Shown: positions 1 to 14,100, counted from the first letter of the stretch. The stretch: 64,000 bases of DNA from Hirudinaria manillensis (GCA_034509925.1 CM067526.1:6707001-6771000); one strand, 5' to 3'. Numbers and translations are program-made. The notes: generated by a model not told the origin, from the letters alone.

Positions 1-950
1 ATATTTTATAATATTAAAATATAATTAATGTGACATTAATTTCAAATGCAACGATAATGTTTATTAGTGGTAACGAGAAATTACACACGAATTACAAGAG
101 CGATTTAATTAAGATGCAGGGGGGATGTTTCTAATAAATAAATACTTGTATAATAATAATAATAATAATAATAATAATCATCGTCATCATAATCATGATA
201 ATGATAATGATGATAATAATAACAATAACAATAATAATAATAATAATAACTAAGATGATAATCTCCTTCAGAAGTACAATAATTACGTGGCGAACGTTAA
301 ATAGTGCCACAAAAGGCGGCAAAAATAACCAGGGTTTCAGAAGGATTTGAAAACATTCAATTATAAACCAACCGTCAACAATGAAATCTCAAAAATCTTT
401 CATATTTTTATTGATTTTTTAACCTTTTAAATTAAAATCAACTTTAAATTAGGGTTTTTTTATTTAAAAATATAGCTTGAGAAGCAACATTTTCATGGAT
501 TAAATGTGTTCTGAAAATTTAAATTTGATTTTGAATGTAAATATTTTATTCTTTCATTGAACAACCACTTCCTTACGATTCGTTCTATTCAACTGTTCCA
601 TTCCACAATAATCCATTAATTATGATTAATTAAATAATAATAATATTAATAATAACTACCAAGTTATTGGAAGTCCCCGATATTATCGGCTGAGATAAAC
701 AGAAGTTCGTGAGACAAACGCACGTGTCGCCATTTTGCGTTCTTACTTCGATGCTAATAAGCTGTAGTAAACCATAAGTTATTTGCACAATAACTAATTT
801 ATTACCAACCTAATTAAAATAAATAATAATAATAATAATAATAAATAAATAACAAATGGACATTGACTATAATGTTGATAAAGAGCGAACATCGCAAACA
901 TTGAAATGTCACATCGAAAAATTCTCACGGCTTGGAATAATTATTTTCAG
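1..950. other. AT-rich upstream/intronic region with microsatellites
   Basis: No exon is supported here. It holds a TAA/ATA trinucleotide tract at about 152-250 and a short AATA tract near 825-850. The Delta gene must have 5' exons (signal peptide and start of the MNNL domain) somewhere upstream. I looked for them here and saw none; a short ATG reading starting at 381 has a hydrophobic run but stops after 13 codons without a donor. Confidence 0.6.
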
Positions 951-3900
951 GGTGATTTTCTGTTAGTCATTGAAGCCATTCACAGCTCCACAAGAGATTC
1001 TAGTCAACGTACTGAGCGTAAAAGAGGTATTTGTTTTCTTCATTCATCCAATCTTTCAGTCCATTTCTCCGTCCTACACTTTTGTAAGAAGAGGGATATT
1101 AATTAATGTATCGAATTCATTGACGAATTTTGAATTTTGTTTATTTAAATAAATATTGTTGTCATTATTATTTGCAAAGAAAAAACACATTTCTAATTGT
1201 AAAGAACGTGATTTTTAATATCGTTCGTTTTTAGTTCAATATGTGTCCATTAAACTCGAACATGTTTTCAACTGAAAACAGGAAGAAGCGACGATCGCAT
1301 ACTGAAGAGCACGATTCTGAAGGAATTGGACATCGGCGCAAATTGGACGAATGAGGTTTCGTCGAATAATTTCTCGAGTTTAAGATTCCGCTACAGGGTT
1401 TTGTGTCCCGAGAACCAGTTTGGAGAGAAGTGCACCATCACTTGCATCCCCAGGAACGATGTATTGGGGCACTACCAGTGCAACGAGGATGGCTCGAGAA
1501 AGTGCATGCCCTTTTGGACCGGGGAATATTGCACCTTTTGTGAGTAGAAGGTTTTCGTGATTAAACATTTATGCGAATAAACCCATTATTAGGTCGTTAC
1601 TGATTGCTGAAGAATGCTTATAGTAATATAATAATAACGTGATATTTATAATATTTCAGACTATTGCAACTGTTCCAATAATGGCGAATGTATTGGACCA
1701 AACACGTGCAAATGTAGCAGTGGATGGATTGGGGAACGGTGTGACAAGTGTCTCACTTTTCCAGGATGCCAACACGGTAGTTGCGTCACTCCATTCCAGT
1801 GCATTTGTCACGAAGGATGGGAAGGAACGTATTGTAATAAAGGTATTTACAGCGCAATGTCTTACTAAGTACTTCGCATGGTCTTTTACCTTTTGTTTAA
1901 ACGACTGTCAACCTTTTTTGTTCGAGCGAATCCCTCTTAGGCGTGAGAAAAATTGTTCGAACAAATTTGATTGTGCTAACATTTTACAATTGTAAGTCCC
2001 TTAAGTGCTTAATCAACACTTAAGGAGTCATATCACCTGTTGGAATGTCTCTTCACACGTTTAGACAACCAGCACTAAAACGTGATCGAACGTGACTAGG
2101 TGCATAAAAAGCTTCTTTTCAAACAATTGGTCCTTTGTAATTTGAAAGCATTTTAATTTTAAAGCTGCGATCGAAGGGAATAATTATCATTTCGATTCTC
2201 TCCGATAGCTTCAGATACCTTCTGTTCAAAGTATCAACCGTGTAAGAACGGAGGAATTTGTAGCAGTTCGCAAGGAAGTTACACTTGCAGTTGTAATGAT
2301 GGCTTCACTGGAAACAACTGCGAGATCGAGACAAGGGATTGCAGGAAGAGCGGCCAATCGTGCTTCAACGAAGGGTCGTGCCTGGTAATTTGAACTTCGA
2401 TCTAATTAACTTCATTTATGAAACTACTTACAATAAATACAACGATCACATGAAAGTTGCGTATTTGAAGCTCATCTCGCGTTGAAGCAAGAGATTAATT
2501 TCAACAACGCCATGGTTTTTTGTTAGACATTTGTTTTGAAGCAAGAAATCTCCCCGTTAGTCTTTTAGTCCGGTTTTCTTGCAAAGACTAGATTTCATTT
2601 CTTTTGAGCAGCTCTGAACGACCACCTGATTTATTAGCTTGACTTTGAAGAACTACGACTCTGGCCTCTCAATGAAATCATTTTTCCCACGTTCTCTTCA
2701 GATAGTTTAACTTGCTTCACTGACTTGTTTGCACGTCCATTGTCACCTGATGCCCCTTAAAGTCCTTTAATACAACTAACAGGAACAACAGCACGTTGGG
2801 AATTCAACTTGCAATTCAGGAATCGATGATCGAACGTAGGTCGTCGGATCGTTTTTTTTTTGGCGGAGTTTGTCCTCGCTGCGGTTATTTAGATGGTGTC
2901 ATGTTAACAGTTGGACACGAATGAGGCATCGACTGCCTTCTAAATAACGAAGCTCGTAAGTCTTCTTTTGTGAGAAGCAACAGTCTGCTAATAACTGTCG
3001 AGGACTTCAACACAAACGCTGCTCGATGACAACCGTGTGAACCAAATTGATCATCACTCGCTTAATTTTCTATTTTCGAAAGCATAGATCGTCTCTTTTT
3101 AATCAAATTTGAATTTTTCAATAAAAACCTCCATGGGAAATTCTTGGATCCCATGAGAGGTTTGATATGAGAACCCTGAAGTTGAGCACTCGTTGATCTA
3201 ACGTAGGACAGAATAATGAATATAAGGTATTTAAAGTACGAGCATTGATGTGATAAAAATGATTAAATTGTCGGCAAACAAACAATACTATCTAGTATTT
3301 CTGGAATTTTATTCTTTCAAATGATACATCGAATGATTAACCACAGAATTATGGTATAAATCGATAATTGCTACCATCAGACGATTCTTCTTTCAAGTTT
3401 TCAGAGGGTGAACACAAATGCAGATGTTCAGAGAACTTTGAAGGTAGAAGATGTGAAATCAAGAAGGACTGGACGTGCAAGGATCAACCGTGCAGTAACA
3501 ATTCCACTTGTGAGCCTCAGAAATCCACGAACGGTCTCAGGCACTACAAATGCCTGTGTGCACCTGGTTATACGGGAATAGATTGCCAAGAAAATATAAA
3601 CGAATGTAACAGCAATCCTTGCTTGAACGGTTGGTCGGATGCATTTCGCTGAACTTTTTGATGACTTCGAATCAACCGAGCCTTCTTTAACAGGCGGAAG
3701 GTGTATTGATCAGGTTGCCTCCTTCACCTGCTTGTGTCCACTTAAATACGCGGGAAGGCTCTGCGAAATGGAAAGCGATTGCACCACGAGACCTTGCATG
3801 AACGGAGGAGTTTGTAAGGAGCGTCAGAACGGAGGTGGAACAAGATGCGAATGTCAACCGGGATTTAGCGGCGAGTTGTGTCAGCACAAAAACAACCACT

Positions 3901-4661
3901 GCTTGCTGAATCCCTGTCACAATGGGGCGACTTGCGAAGATGAGGCCCACACCTTCCGGTGCAGATGCCTGCCTGGTTACGACGGGAAATATTGCGACAT
4001 CAGGACCGATTTCTGTGCCGGTCAACCGTGTTTGAACGGAGGAACTTGCAGTTCTACAGGCGAAAGTTATTTCTGTTACTGTCCACTAGGATACCATGGA
4101 CTTTACTGCGAAATCTTCACAGCAACGCATTCCGTCGAGGGTCAAATGAACGTCACCAAAAAGAGCGACGCAGAACCCGGATCAGGAGCGCTCCAGTTTG
4201 TTGTCGCTCTGGTCCTGGGAATTCTGTTGCCGTTGGTCGTCGTCGGAATAATTGTGGCTGCCGTCTGGTGGATGAGGAGGCAACGGTACATCCAGAAGGA
4301 CATCGAACGACAGAAAAACGAATTGGCTGTGATATCGGAACACGTCGAAAACGACATCAACAAGAATTTGCATCTCAACAACAGGAAAATCTTTGATAAA
4401 TCTAGTCAAAAGATGTCGCCGGAGGAAATCAACCACTTCCTCAAATACAAGGAAGACGAGGGAAACCAATCCTATGACCATCCTGAGATGAGACTCAACT
4501 TCCAACGCAACCAGCTACACCCGAACAAACACAGAACTCGCCACAAATCTCCCTCGGCAAACGAAAGTTATGCCTACCAGTCAAAAGTACCGACGAAGTA
4601 CAAGGAAATCAACCAGGACACCTGGTCGATTCAAAAGACCAGCAGGCATACCGAAGTATAA
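951..4661 (+). CDS. Delta: Delta-type Notch ligand (DSL family), 5' end missing
   Basis: Six exons are visible: 951-1026, 1282-1539, 1660-1842, 2215-2384, 3407-3629, 3694-4661 (1878 nt, 625 residues plus stop). Exon 951-1026 carries the end of the MNNL domain ([13 protein letters not shown]). Exon 1282-1539 carries the DSL domain ([17 protein letters not shown]). Nine EGF-like repeats follow; the first two have the shortened Delta type ([16 protein letters not shown]) and later ones read CxNGGxC. The last exon encodes a membrane segment at about 4191-4275 flanked by WWMRRQR, then a tail of about 130 residues ending SRHTEV. Known: Delta/DLL proteins activate Notch on neighbouring cells, and several end in TEV, which binds PDZ domains. 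The signal peptide and early MNNL are not in the window. All phases join in frame. Donor at 3630 is GTTGGT. A poly(A) signal AATAAA lies about 115 bp after the stop. Confidence 0.93.
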
Positions 4662-7394
4662 ACTTCCTCTTAGTCACGTATTTCAAGCATCTTTCAAAGC
4701 TACTGGGTTGGCTGGCTGAAGTGAGTTATTGTACGACATGCATTCATTATAGTTTTTGAAGCAACATCACAACAAATAAAAAAAACAATGCTAAATTTTT
4801 AATTTTTAATAAAAGTAATTATTATTATTATTATTATTATTATTAAAATTAACAAATATCTTGATCGAAACAATGTATGTAATGTCTTTTTTTTTCGTGA
4901 ACCATCGGATGGTGATGAGTGGTTACAGCTTCTTGTGGCATGGGTGTGTATCGACTCGTAGTAGCCAGCCAATAGGGCAAAATATTATTGATTGTTACTA
5001 TTATTTTTTAAAATTATTATTATTATTATGGTTTGTAAGATTGCCACTACATTATTTATTATTGCATTCATAGTTAGCACAATTATATAATATAATTGTG
5101 CTTATAATATATCTATATAGACGATGTAATATTATAAATATAATATAGTCTATTATATTATAAATATTCTTCTAACTTTTGCATTAACCTTGGGCGACAA
5201 TTTGGCCGTTTTTTATTTTAAGAGGCCAATATTTCCTCTTTTCTTGTCCTGGCGTAACTAGATAGCTATATATTTATGAAATTAAGTGTATTTGTATATA
5301 TATTAGTATTCAAAGTTCCAAAACATTTAAAGATGGGACTTCATGTGTCTCCAAATAATGAATATTCATACATATGACGAGCACAGTATGTACCAGTATT
5401 TCTGAAGCGAATCTATGGGGGGTAGAATCGTGGACCCACCCGCGATATACAAACAACCAATTTTGTTTGTTTTTGTATCTGGTGACCTGGGGAGGCAGAT
5501 TTAATCTTAAATAGTCAAATATTTACAAACATTTCCTTCGGGCCTAAGCCCCATCAAAAATGCCTTCCTTCTCCTCAAGTTTTGGCCCTTCCCGCCAAAG
5601 TGTACAAATCTTCCACAGCCCTCTTATCGCTTAACTTCCGGTTATCACCGTAGGCATGCAAATGTATTAAATATCAGTTTATTAAATATCGATTTGGATT
5701 TACAATATCCTTTATATTTCTTATGTATACTAAAGGTTTCATATAATGTTGGTTTTATGGAGTTATTCACTCACTTCTTCATTTTTAAGCAAACCATGAA
5801 ATCACTGCGACCTTATGCTGCGAGAATTTCACATTTTAAATGGTCGATTTTATTTCGTTTTCATTGATTTCGTAATTAAATTTAATAAATAAAGTTTTAA
5901 CCGATGACATTAATTTATTTCTTTAGGGTTTGCCGGTGATCTGCATGCAAAGGCAACTGTACAAGGACCTATTTACTCGGCTATTATAAACAAAATTAAA
6001 ATAAAAACCGAATTATCATGTAAATGTAATTGAATGATTTGGCAACAATAATTATCACTCGATTATGTGTAATTAATTGCGTATTTATTAGCTATTAGTC
6101 ACCGTAATAATTTATTTATTGATGTCAAATATTTGTTCTCATTTTCATGCTACATTTTATTTCACTTATTTTTCGTGAACTGTGGCATAGAGGCGTATCA
6201 TAATCAAGCTTGGCTGGATGGCTAACACATCATTATCATGGCTTGAATTGCAAGAAATGTTATGTTTGTTATTTATAAATTAACTGCTCGTCATTAAATT
6301 ACAACAAAACTCTTGTTTTGCCCGCAAAACTATAACATATAACATCTGAAAAATCATTAATCCAGTGAATGATTATGAGACGATCCTGAACGTACAAAAC
6401 TTCACCTTAAATACTAGTGAAATTTGAGACAAGTTTATGGTTCGATGGTTTAACAATCTAGTTTCTTTATTAATATCATTCCCGGGGAAAGCAATTGAAT
6501 AGAACAGAATAGAATAGAAGAGATTGGCTTGTGACACAAATTTCCGTTGACAGAATAGCATAAGATGTGCGGGTTTGGCCGAATGAACTGCCTTCCTTTG
6601 TGCATGAAGGGGTGAGTAACAGCTGTAACCTACGAGTTTTGAACCGAGATTTGTTCTGTGATGGATAAGCATCGATCGGAGGTCAAATTTAGCTGGATCA
6701 GGGTTCATGAGCCGGTTATAAATACATGCGGTATATATATACTCTTTCACTGGTTTCTCGTATATTCTAATCAAGTCTCCCTGATAAATCTCTTTCTTCA
6801 TAAATAAGTAGCTTATAGTATAGTAGTTCATAGTACAAATTAAAGTTTATTTCAGCAAATTAAGTTTAAAAAGTGTGTTGAATAAGCAGAAAGAGTAATA
6901 TAATCAGGAGTGATGATATTCACTCGAGTTCATTTTTAAGACACCTCGCGAACCTAGGGAATGGTGCGCAAAATTTACTCAAGAGTATATTTTAAGAATA
7001 AGTAAAGAATAGGTAGCAAAATCTACCATCGAAAGGCATTGAATTATTTGCTCAAAAATGGAGGATCTAGAATGGCGTTGGACAAAATTTGAAAGAGGGA
7101 GGCGAGGCCTGAGAAAAATGTTTGTAAACATTCAATTCAAAAAGTTAAATCTGCTTCCATCTTGGTCGCCAAAATTTGGTTCCTTCTACATAAATCCCAA
7201 AGCCCCCATTAGATCTGCCAATGGTCTCAGCGGACGAAGGTCCTTTATCACATTCAAGCACATCTCCTCAAATACAACTGCTGGGTTTTTCCATTTTAAG
7301 ATTAGTTGATTCGCCGGATAAACGATTTAGTTTACGAAAAAAAATCTGTAATTGTTATAAATAATAAGAAGACACGGTGTTGAATAACCCCGTC
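4662..7394. other. Intergenic, Delta 3' UTR and AT-rich spacer
   Basis: The start is the Delta 3' UTR with AATAAA near 4775. There is an ATT tract at about 4817-4845 and an AT-rich near-palindrome around 5075-5165. The rest has short open frames without family features. The longest, on the minus strand at 6373-6831, has no recognisable domain and I do not call it a gene. Confidence 0.55.
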
Positions 7395-9885
7395 ATGAAT
7401 TCTGATAATTTTTCGGATAAGTCTGTTATGATGAAAATCGATCAAAACCTCAGACAATCAGAGATTAAAATGCTAAAATTTCTGATGAAGGATTTTATAC
7501 CAAAGGGATCTCTTGAAAAACTGAAATATGCTTATGAGATGTTTGATGTAGTGATTGGTTCTATTGCTTCATCTCCATCTGATGGCAGATTGATTATTTC
7601 GCAGTGTTTATATATGATTGGACGAAATGATCTAGTTTTGGAATTAGGTATTGACTATAAAGAACTTGCGGAAGAGGTTGAAAGGAATCCGTTTCCTGGC
7701 AGATTCAGGTAATTAATTCAACAGGTTCATTATATTCAGAGAAGTTTTATAGAGTTTTAGGACTTATTGCAGATTTACAATGTTTGAGTTGTTAAAGAAC
7801 TTGTTAAAAGAAGATATTAAACACTTGAAGTTTTTGCTTCTCGGTGAGACTTTTTTGAAGCCTCGGCTTTCGGAAATAACCGACGGGGAAGATGTTCTCA
7901 GCATGCTGGAATCACTTTATCCAAACAAGGAAGAACTTCTGGAGAAATTGGAAGAACATTTTAGACAAATGAATCGACACGATATTATTCAAGTCCTTGC
8001 AAGATATAGTCAGTTAATATTTTACATTAATTCTCTTTGCTTATAACTCTTTCAGTCTTTAGAAATGGGATTTAATTTTATAATTTTCCAGATTCTAGCT
8101 TTTATGAGATTTATTTTTTCCTAAGGATTAGTTAGGACAGTTTTGGATGTCTTAAACATATCTAGTGCTGTGATGTTGTCAATAATTAAAACCTAGCTTA
8201 CAAAAACAATTTAATTTGAAGACTATTTAGATTGATTCTGTCATTTCCCAATATTATTCCAGATTCTGAATAGATTACTTGTTCTCATATGTGTGATATC
8301 TCATATGCATAATTATCAGACAAATATATCTCTATATAAATATATATATATATATTCAAATATTCTTTTTGCAATAGGATTGTTAAACCCTGGAACTCAT
8401 TACCACCTGATTTTATTAATGCTACAACCGTTTCTAGATTCAATGCACTTATAAGAGACTTTGATCTTAGCAAATATCTTACATATAACTAACTCTCATT
8501 GTAGTCATTATCGCCACCTTGACTCATACTGTCATTGCAATTTGTCCTTGCTCGAATTGGAAATCGAAAACTGTGTTAGTGGCCCTATTGGGCCCTTCAG
8601 TTTGAATAAATAAATAAATATCCATTAAAGTATGATGATTATATTATATATAAGAAATAAGTTTGTATTGGATTTAATTTACAGATAAGAAACCCAAGTA
8701 TAAAGGAAACTCACCGATGGATGAAACTCTAAAATCAACCCCAGACAATAACATGGTTCCTAAGAAAGTTAGAATGCCGTGCTATCCCATGAATAATCTT
8801 CCCCATGGTAATATTACATTTATTACATACTTCCAGTCCAATTTTTTATAGTTAGGAATGCTAAACAACATTACAACCTTTTAATATTTTATTTAAATAA
8901 TGTAATCTTGAACTCCTCAATTGTTTTTTATTTATTTAAAAGTTATAAATTTAAGGATGTTGTTTACAGGAATATGTTTAATAATAAACAACGAAATTTT
9001 TAAATCCGAAACTCCTCGCCTCAAAAGAAGAAGAGGGACGGACGTCGACACGAGTAAAACGAAGCCAAACTTGATTATTTAAAATATTAAAACTAATTAA
9101 TATGAAAAAATATTTAATGTTTAATTGAAGATGCAATTAAAGAATTGTTTAGCCAATTGAACTTTAAAGTCGAGACGTACCAAGATCTCGATTCGACGCG
9201 GATGGAAGAAGTTTTTAACTTGTGGGGTAACTTCGATCATAGCAATTACGATTGTTTTTTTTCCTTCGTCTTATCTCACGGAGATGCGGGGCACGTGTTG
9301 GGGTGCGACGGAAATAAACTCGTCCTGAGGTCGATCTTGTCTCCGTTCAGGAAGAAATGTTGCAGGTCGTTGGAAGGCAAGCCTAAAGTGTTTTGCATTC
9401 AAGCCTGCCAAGGATCAGATATAATGAATGGTGAGATGAATTTTAACAGAATTTTTGCTTGTTTTAATTATTAATTTGTTTTATTTTTTTCCAAGACGAC
9501 CTGGAAACGGATGACGCTCAGGGTATTAAGACCATCGAGGAGGCAGACTATTTGTTGTCATTGGCAACCTTGCCCGGTTACGCTTCCATGAGAAGTCCAA
9601 AGGTGGGCACGTGGTACGTACAAACTCTGGTAGATGTCATCAAAAAACATCATGAAGAGTGAGTTTTAAGAACGGGTTCTAAGATACGATTAGATCTGTT
9701 ATAAGATTTTTTAAAATTTCATTTATAGGATTGATTTCCTAAAAATGCTTACCATTGTTACAAGAAAAGTTAACGAAAAGGAAGGCAGAACAAATTCTAC
9801 CAAGTGTCGCCAAGTTCCCGTCCCGATGTCCACTTTGACGCGAGACCTTTATTTAACGGCAAATCAAATTTTTGAAAGCAATTAA
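7395..9885 (+). CDS. CASP8: Initiator caspase with tandem death-effector domains (caspase-8/10-like)
   Basis: Seven exons: 7395-7708, 7773-8008, 8688-8807, 8970-9053, 9131-9430, 9496-9658, 9729-9885 (1374 nt, 457 residues). Exons 1 and 2 each encode one death-effector domain (MLKFLMKDFIP; HLKFLLLGETF, then NRHDIIQVLARY). After a short linker comes the caspase fold: GICLIINNEIF, then SHGD (catalytic His) and QACQG (catalytic Cys, the exact pentapeptide of caspase-8). The p10 part has LPGYASMRSP and GTWYVQTL. Known: tandem-DED caspases bind FADD at death receptors and start apoptosis. Catalytic residues are present, so it should be active. The pocket residue before Arg is Met (SMR), where caspase-8 has Tyr and caspase-3 has Trp. 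The Asp-rich linker after QACQG (DDLETDD) is the expected cleavage region. The start is the first ATG upstream of the first DED. Splice phases all agree. Confidence 0.93.
8361..8620 (+). mobile_element. 5'-truncated non-LTR (LINE) retrotransposon 3' end
   Basis: Lying in caspase intron 2, the frame from 8361 to 8492 reads VKPWNSLPPDF, then TTVSRFNALIRDF, and stops at TAA. The WNSLP motif followed by a short helix is the typical extreme C-terminus of LINE reverse-transcriptase ORFs (CR1/L2/Jockey-type groups). A GC-rich stem-like GGCCCTATTGGGCCC follows at about 8582-8596, and the copy ends in an (AATA)n tail at 8605-8620. Everything upstream of this C-terminus is missing, as expected for incomplete reverse transcription. 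It has the same orientation as the host gene. Confidence 0.8.
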
Positions 9886-11174
9886 TAGGTTATAATTAAA
9901 AGTTAAGTCAAAATACACACAATCATAGTTTTTGATTCTTATGACATCTTGATCACTGTGGCTAGGGTTAGGGTGATCCTAACAGATGCAAATGGTGGCT
10001 CATAATCTGATTGCCATGTTCTGAGTTACCCAGTCACCAAAGAAAAAAATTTAAGCTTTAATAACTCGGGGTCGGAAATCACGGATCGGTGCTGACCTTT
10101 GACCCAAAGGAGTTGATCTTTTTGATTGGGACTACGTAATGGTCATGTTTTATGCATTTCCAAGATTGAGCTCATCTGAATGTTTGAATGAGTGAGTACA
10201 ACTGCTTGAATGCCTTCGGCCATTTGTGGAAGATGAACGCTGCTAAAAACTGCCAAAATTGGACGGGTTTCAAGTCACTTGGATGACATGCTCAGCATTT
10301 TTTTTCTTAATTAATTAATTTTGTAAGGCCTCACCTCATGTAATTTATGAAACATTTCCATGAATTTTCTGTTCTATGTACTCCTGGAATCTGACATATA
10401 GTAATTTTGTTATTGAGCAATGCATAATTACACAGGCATTTATCTCTGTGGCAGATAGAGGGCAAATGAATGTGAAGAAGTCATTTCAACATCATTTTAT
10501 TTATCTCAAAATTGTTCAGAAGTAGAGAATAAAGCTTTGAAGACATTCCCAGCTAGCCAGGCAATCGGGCTTTCTTTAGTTACAGACTTTACTTTGCCTA
10601 GAAGGCATTAATTGAATGAAATGATAAAACAATTAATTTATATATTCGAAAAAATTGAAATCGTTTTAAACCTAAAGCCCTCTTGTGATATTTTTAAATG
10701 AAGACATTGATGATATTTGATGAGACATCAATTGGCAACTGATGCATGGGTGAGCAAACTAATGAATCAACTCAAATGTGTTTGTTATTAGGTAATCACA
10801 AAGGCAGGTGATCCGAACCAGGTGGGAAAATATTTTGCATAAAAACTTCAACAAAAATTGAGAAAATATATGTCTTCATAAACAAGATTCAAGCCATTCG
10901 TGTTCATTCTCTCATAAATACTCGGCGGAGGACTTGTAAAAATTGAGCAAATTCAAACAAATAACCGAAACAAAAGTGCAGATAGGAAAATAAAATTAAA
11001 AATGAAGACACGCGTGAAGTTTCTCTTCTTCCAAATAACGTTGACAGATAAGCAAGTTTCAAGGTTCTCTGCCGTCCGTTTGCTTGAATGGACACACATG
11101 TGCTTTGAAACACTTTAAGTGCTCTAACAACAACAACTTTTCAAGAAGATCGCGGAGCTGAAAACTCTCCGTAT
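9886..11174. other. Intergenic spacer
   Basis: Between the caspase stop and the K+ channel stop. No coding signal, RNA gene or repeat of note. A doubled TTAGGG-like string near 9965 is too short to mean anything. Confidence 0.6.
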
Positions 11175-14100
11175 TTAGACGGACATCCTTCTTCCTAGTT
11201 TTATTTCTCCCGACAGAGCTGGCACTGCACTCTTGATTCTTTTCCTGAAGTTGAAAACACTGTCGCTGGCTTTCGTGATGGTATCATTGACGGCTTCCAT
11301 GATAACATTGATGACCATAGCGATGAGTGATAGTCCGAGAAGGATGTATATGAAGGAAGCAAGGAAAAACTTCGGGTGATCGGGAGTGATGTCACCGAAT
11401 CCGATAGTGGAAAGGGAAATGAAAGTAAAATAGAATGAATCCAAATAGCTCCATCTCTCCCACCTGGTATAGATGAAAGCTCCCAAGAAGATGTAGAAGA
11501 ACGCAATGGCAAGAGCTATGATTGGTGGAAGATTGAAGTTATCATCGACCTCGTATGGGACAATTTCTTCTTCATCTTCTTGTTTACTCATCTGAGAGGA
11601 GAGTTGCTGAGACATTTGCTTCTCAAAGTCGAATGTCGGAGTCTGGGCGACGTCCCAACTTTTACGACTGCGATTTGACTTGAAGTAGCTGTTCAGACGT
11701 TGGAATATGTTCATCCTCATTTTGCTCAGTGGAACCATCCTGCGAACTCTCCTGCAGCTTCCGGTGAAGTAAAAACGCCTGATGAAGCTCCAGAGAAACT
11801 TGATGGCCTTTGTGAGGTTCTTGCCAGTCCTTGATAGGAATATGAGACAAAGAGGGATGCCAATACAACCGAAGACCATTGTCGCCACTCGTCCGTACTC
11901 TGTCGCTGGTGTGACATTCCCGTAGCCTGTTCGACATTGACATTCATTTAGCTGAATAACTCTGTTAATACCTGATTAAAATACTTATTAATAATTTAAT
12001 AATAAGTTTTATGCCAGCAACCCGATAAGTCGGGTCGCGTCGGAGTTACACTTTGTTCAGTTAGGAGATAAATTATCAGCCTCTCACAAGAGTTTTTAAT
12101 GACGCCGCGAAGCGCATTCAAGGTTTATGCGTACTTGATTAAATATATTTTTTAATGTGGTTGGAGGCGGATAAAATAAGTGGAGAGATGCATTTTTTTA
12201 AATTTGCCTCAAGTATGCAACGCCACTGCTTAGATACCATGAACATTATTGAGCAATCCTAAAAATATAGATACCCACCTGAAAATAATTGATTTGCATA
12301 ATCTTAAGAATTGATTAATCTAATAAAAATCTGGAATCTGTTGAAGCTGGGCATTGTATGATCTGTACAGGCATTATAAGGTATGCGTGTAGCAATACGT
12401 GACGTAAATATACGTTGTACATCCAGGAATATAATAAATTAAATTATAAAAAACATTATAAATTTCTTAAATCGGCTTAATAATAAAAATAAAAAGTTCA
12501 ACGAATCGTTCATAAAGTGAGATAAAAGAAAACTCTCTCGACTATGGACGACCAAAGATTGGTTGGTGATTGGTGAGAAATGACGAAAGCGACCAGGTTA
12601 CCGGCAATGAATGAATGAATGAAGTTAAAAGCTAGGATTAGATGTTGCCAGTACTTTTTCAATTGGCAAAGATTTACCAAATCCTTGGCCTTTTGACTTT
12701 TTTGGCAATGTGAATTAGAAATATTATATTTCTTATTAATAAGTTAAGAGCAATGTTTCACTAGTGAGTCATTGTTGCATGCAACCTAAGACCTTATTTC
12801 CTAAAGCGAAGGAATCTGATGAAAACTTAGATCTTGTTACAAAAAATAGCCTTGCTTCTATTGCAAGAGGAAAAGGTTCATACTTCTAAAGCATCTTCCA
12901 CTAATTTACTATTTTCATCGGTTTAACAGGGAGTAAAAATTGATTGAATCAAATAATTGTTATAATATTGTCAATTAATATTGCTGCAAAACTATTGTTT
13001 AAGATGCAGCTAATCCTACATTTACAGGCTGACATGTTTTTGAAAATGCTAACAACAGCTGCAAGTCATGTGAGAACATGACCAAAGGTTGCCATTGATT
13101 GTATTAGCTGTTGACAATATTGGTTGGATGTTAAAACAATGGATATATGTTTTGTATCTAATGTATCAATTACCTAAGACTTCAAAAGCCGTCATTAGCG
13201 ACAAATGAAAAGTAAACAAACCCATTAGGAATGATCTAATTCTATGTCATGATTCACGGGCATAAGAAAATAATATTATTAAGACACAACAAGATGATAT
13301 GTAGAAATTATAACATCATTAAACAATAAAAATATACACTTGCGTAACACATTATGTATATTATGTAACAAATAAGTAGCACAACATTTTTTGCTTAAAG
13401 AATGAAATTCTAAATTATCAAGAAAGTTGTATTATATTTTCTTTTCAAAGCACATCTTCATTTTTTTAGGAGGCTTTGATCTTTTGAGTTACTTCAGTAA
13501 AACGTGAGCTGTAAAATGTTATTGTTTAGGATGTGCTGATCGGAATCGGTATCATCATCATCGATATGATCATCACAACATCTTAATCATCGACAGAGCT
13601 TTAATGACTTCCCGTTTCACATTATCATCTTAAAGATATCCACGGGAGGTATTTATCGTAATATTTGGACCATCAGCTTATTTACGACCAGGGAGAAGCA
13701 GACGAAATACAAGCTGATAGATCAACCATTCGCTCATAATTCACTCCAATCCTCTGCTGTGTTCATCACCCATCAAACTTCTTCGTCCTGCAAAGTTTTC
13801 CACAACCAAAGTCGTTTGCAAAATCTGATGATGAAGCGGTGCCAATGTTATCATCATAAAGATAAACTAATTAATCCAAATCGAGATGGTATTCACTTTG
13901 TAGAATTCGATAGAGTAGGTGCATATTCGCCATTAATGTTATCGTCATCGCAATAAGGTAGACGCCCTTGTGAAACGCGGAAGATTTCAGATGTTCAGAT
14001 GATTTTTCGTGGCGCCTCCAGAAAGCATTTTGATTTCCCAGACGCACAAAAAGCACGACATGAAATATAATTTTATAGCTTTTCAACTTGAAAGTAACTT

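Noticed and set aside
131..322. Minus-strand open frame rich in Ile.
   Set aside because: It is the translation of a TAA/ATA microsatellite.
6373..6831. 152-codon minus-strand open frame upstream of the caspase gene.
   Set aside because: No recognisable domain, low-complexity parts, no splice partner; may be an old repeat fragment.
9961..9982. Two TTAGGG-like units, possible interstitial telomere repeat.
   Set aside because: Only two adjacent units, expected by chance.
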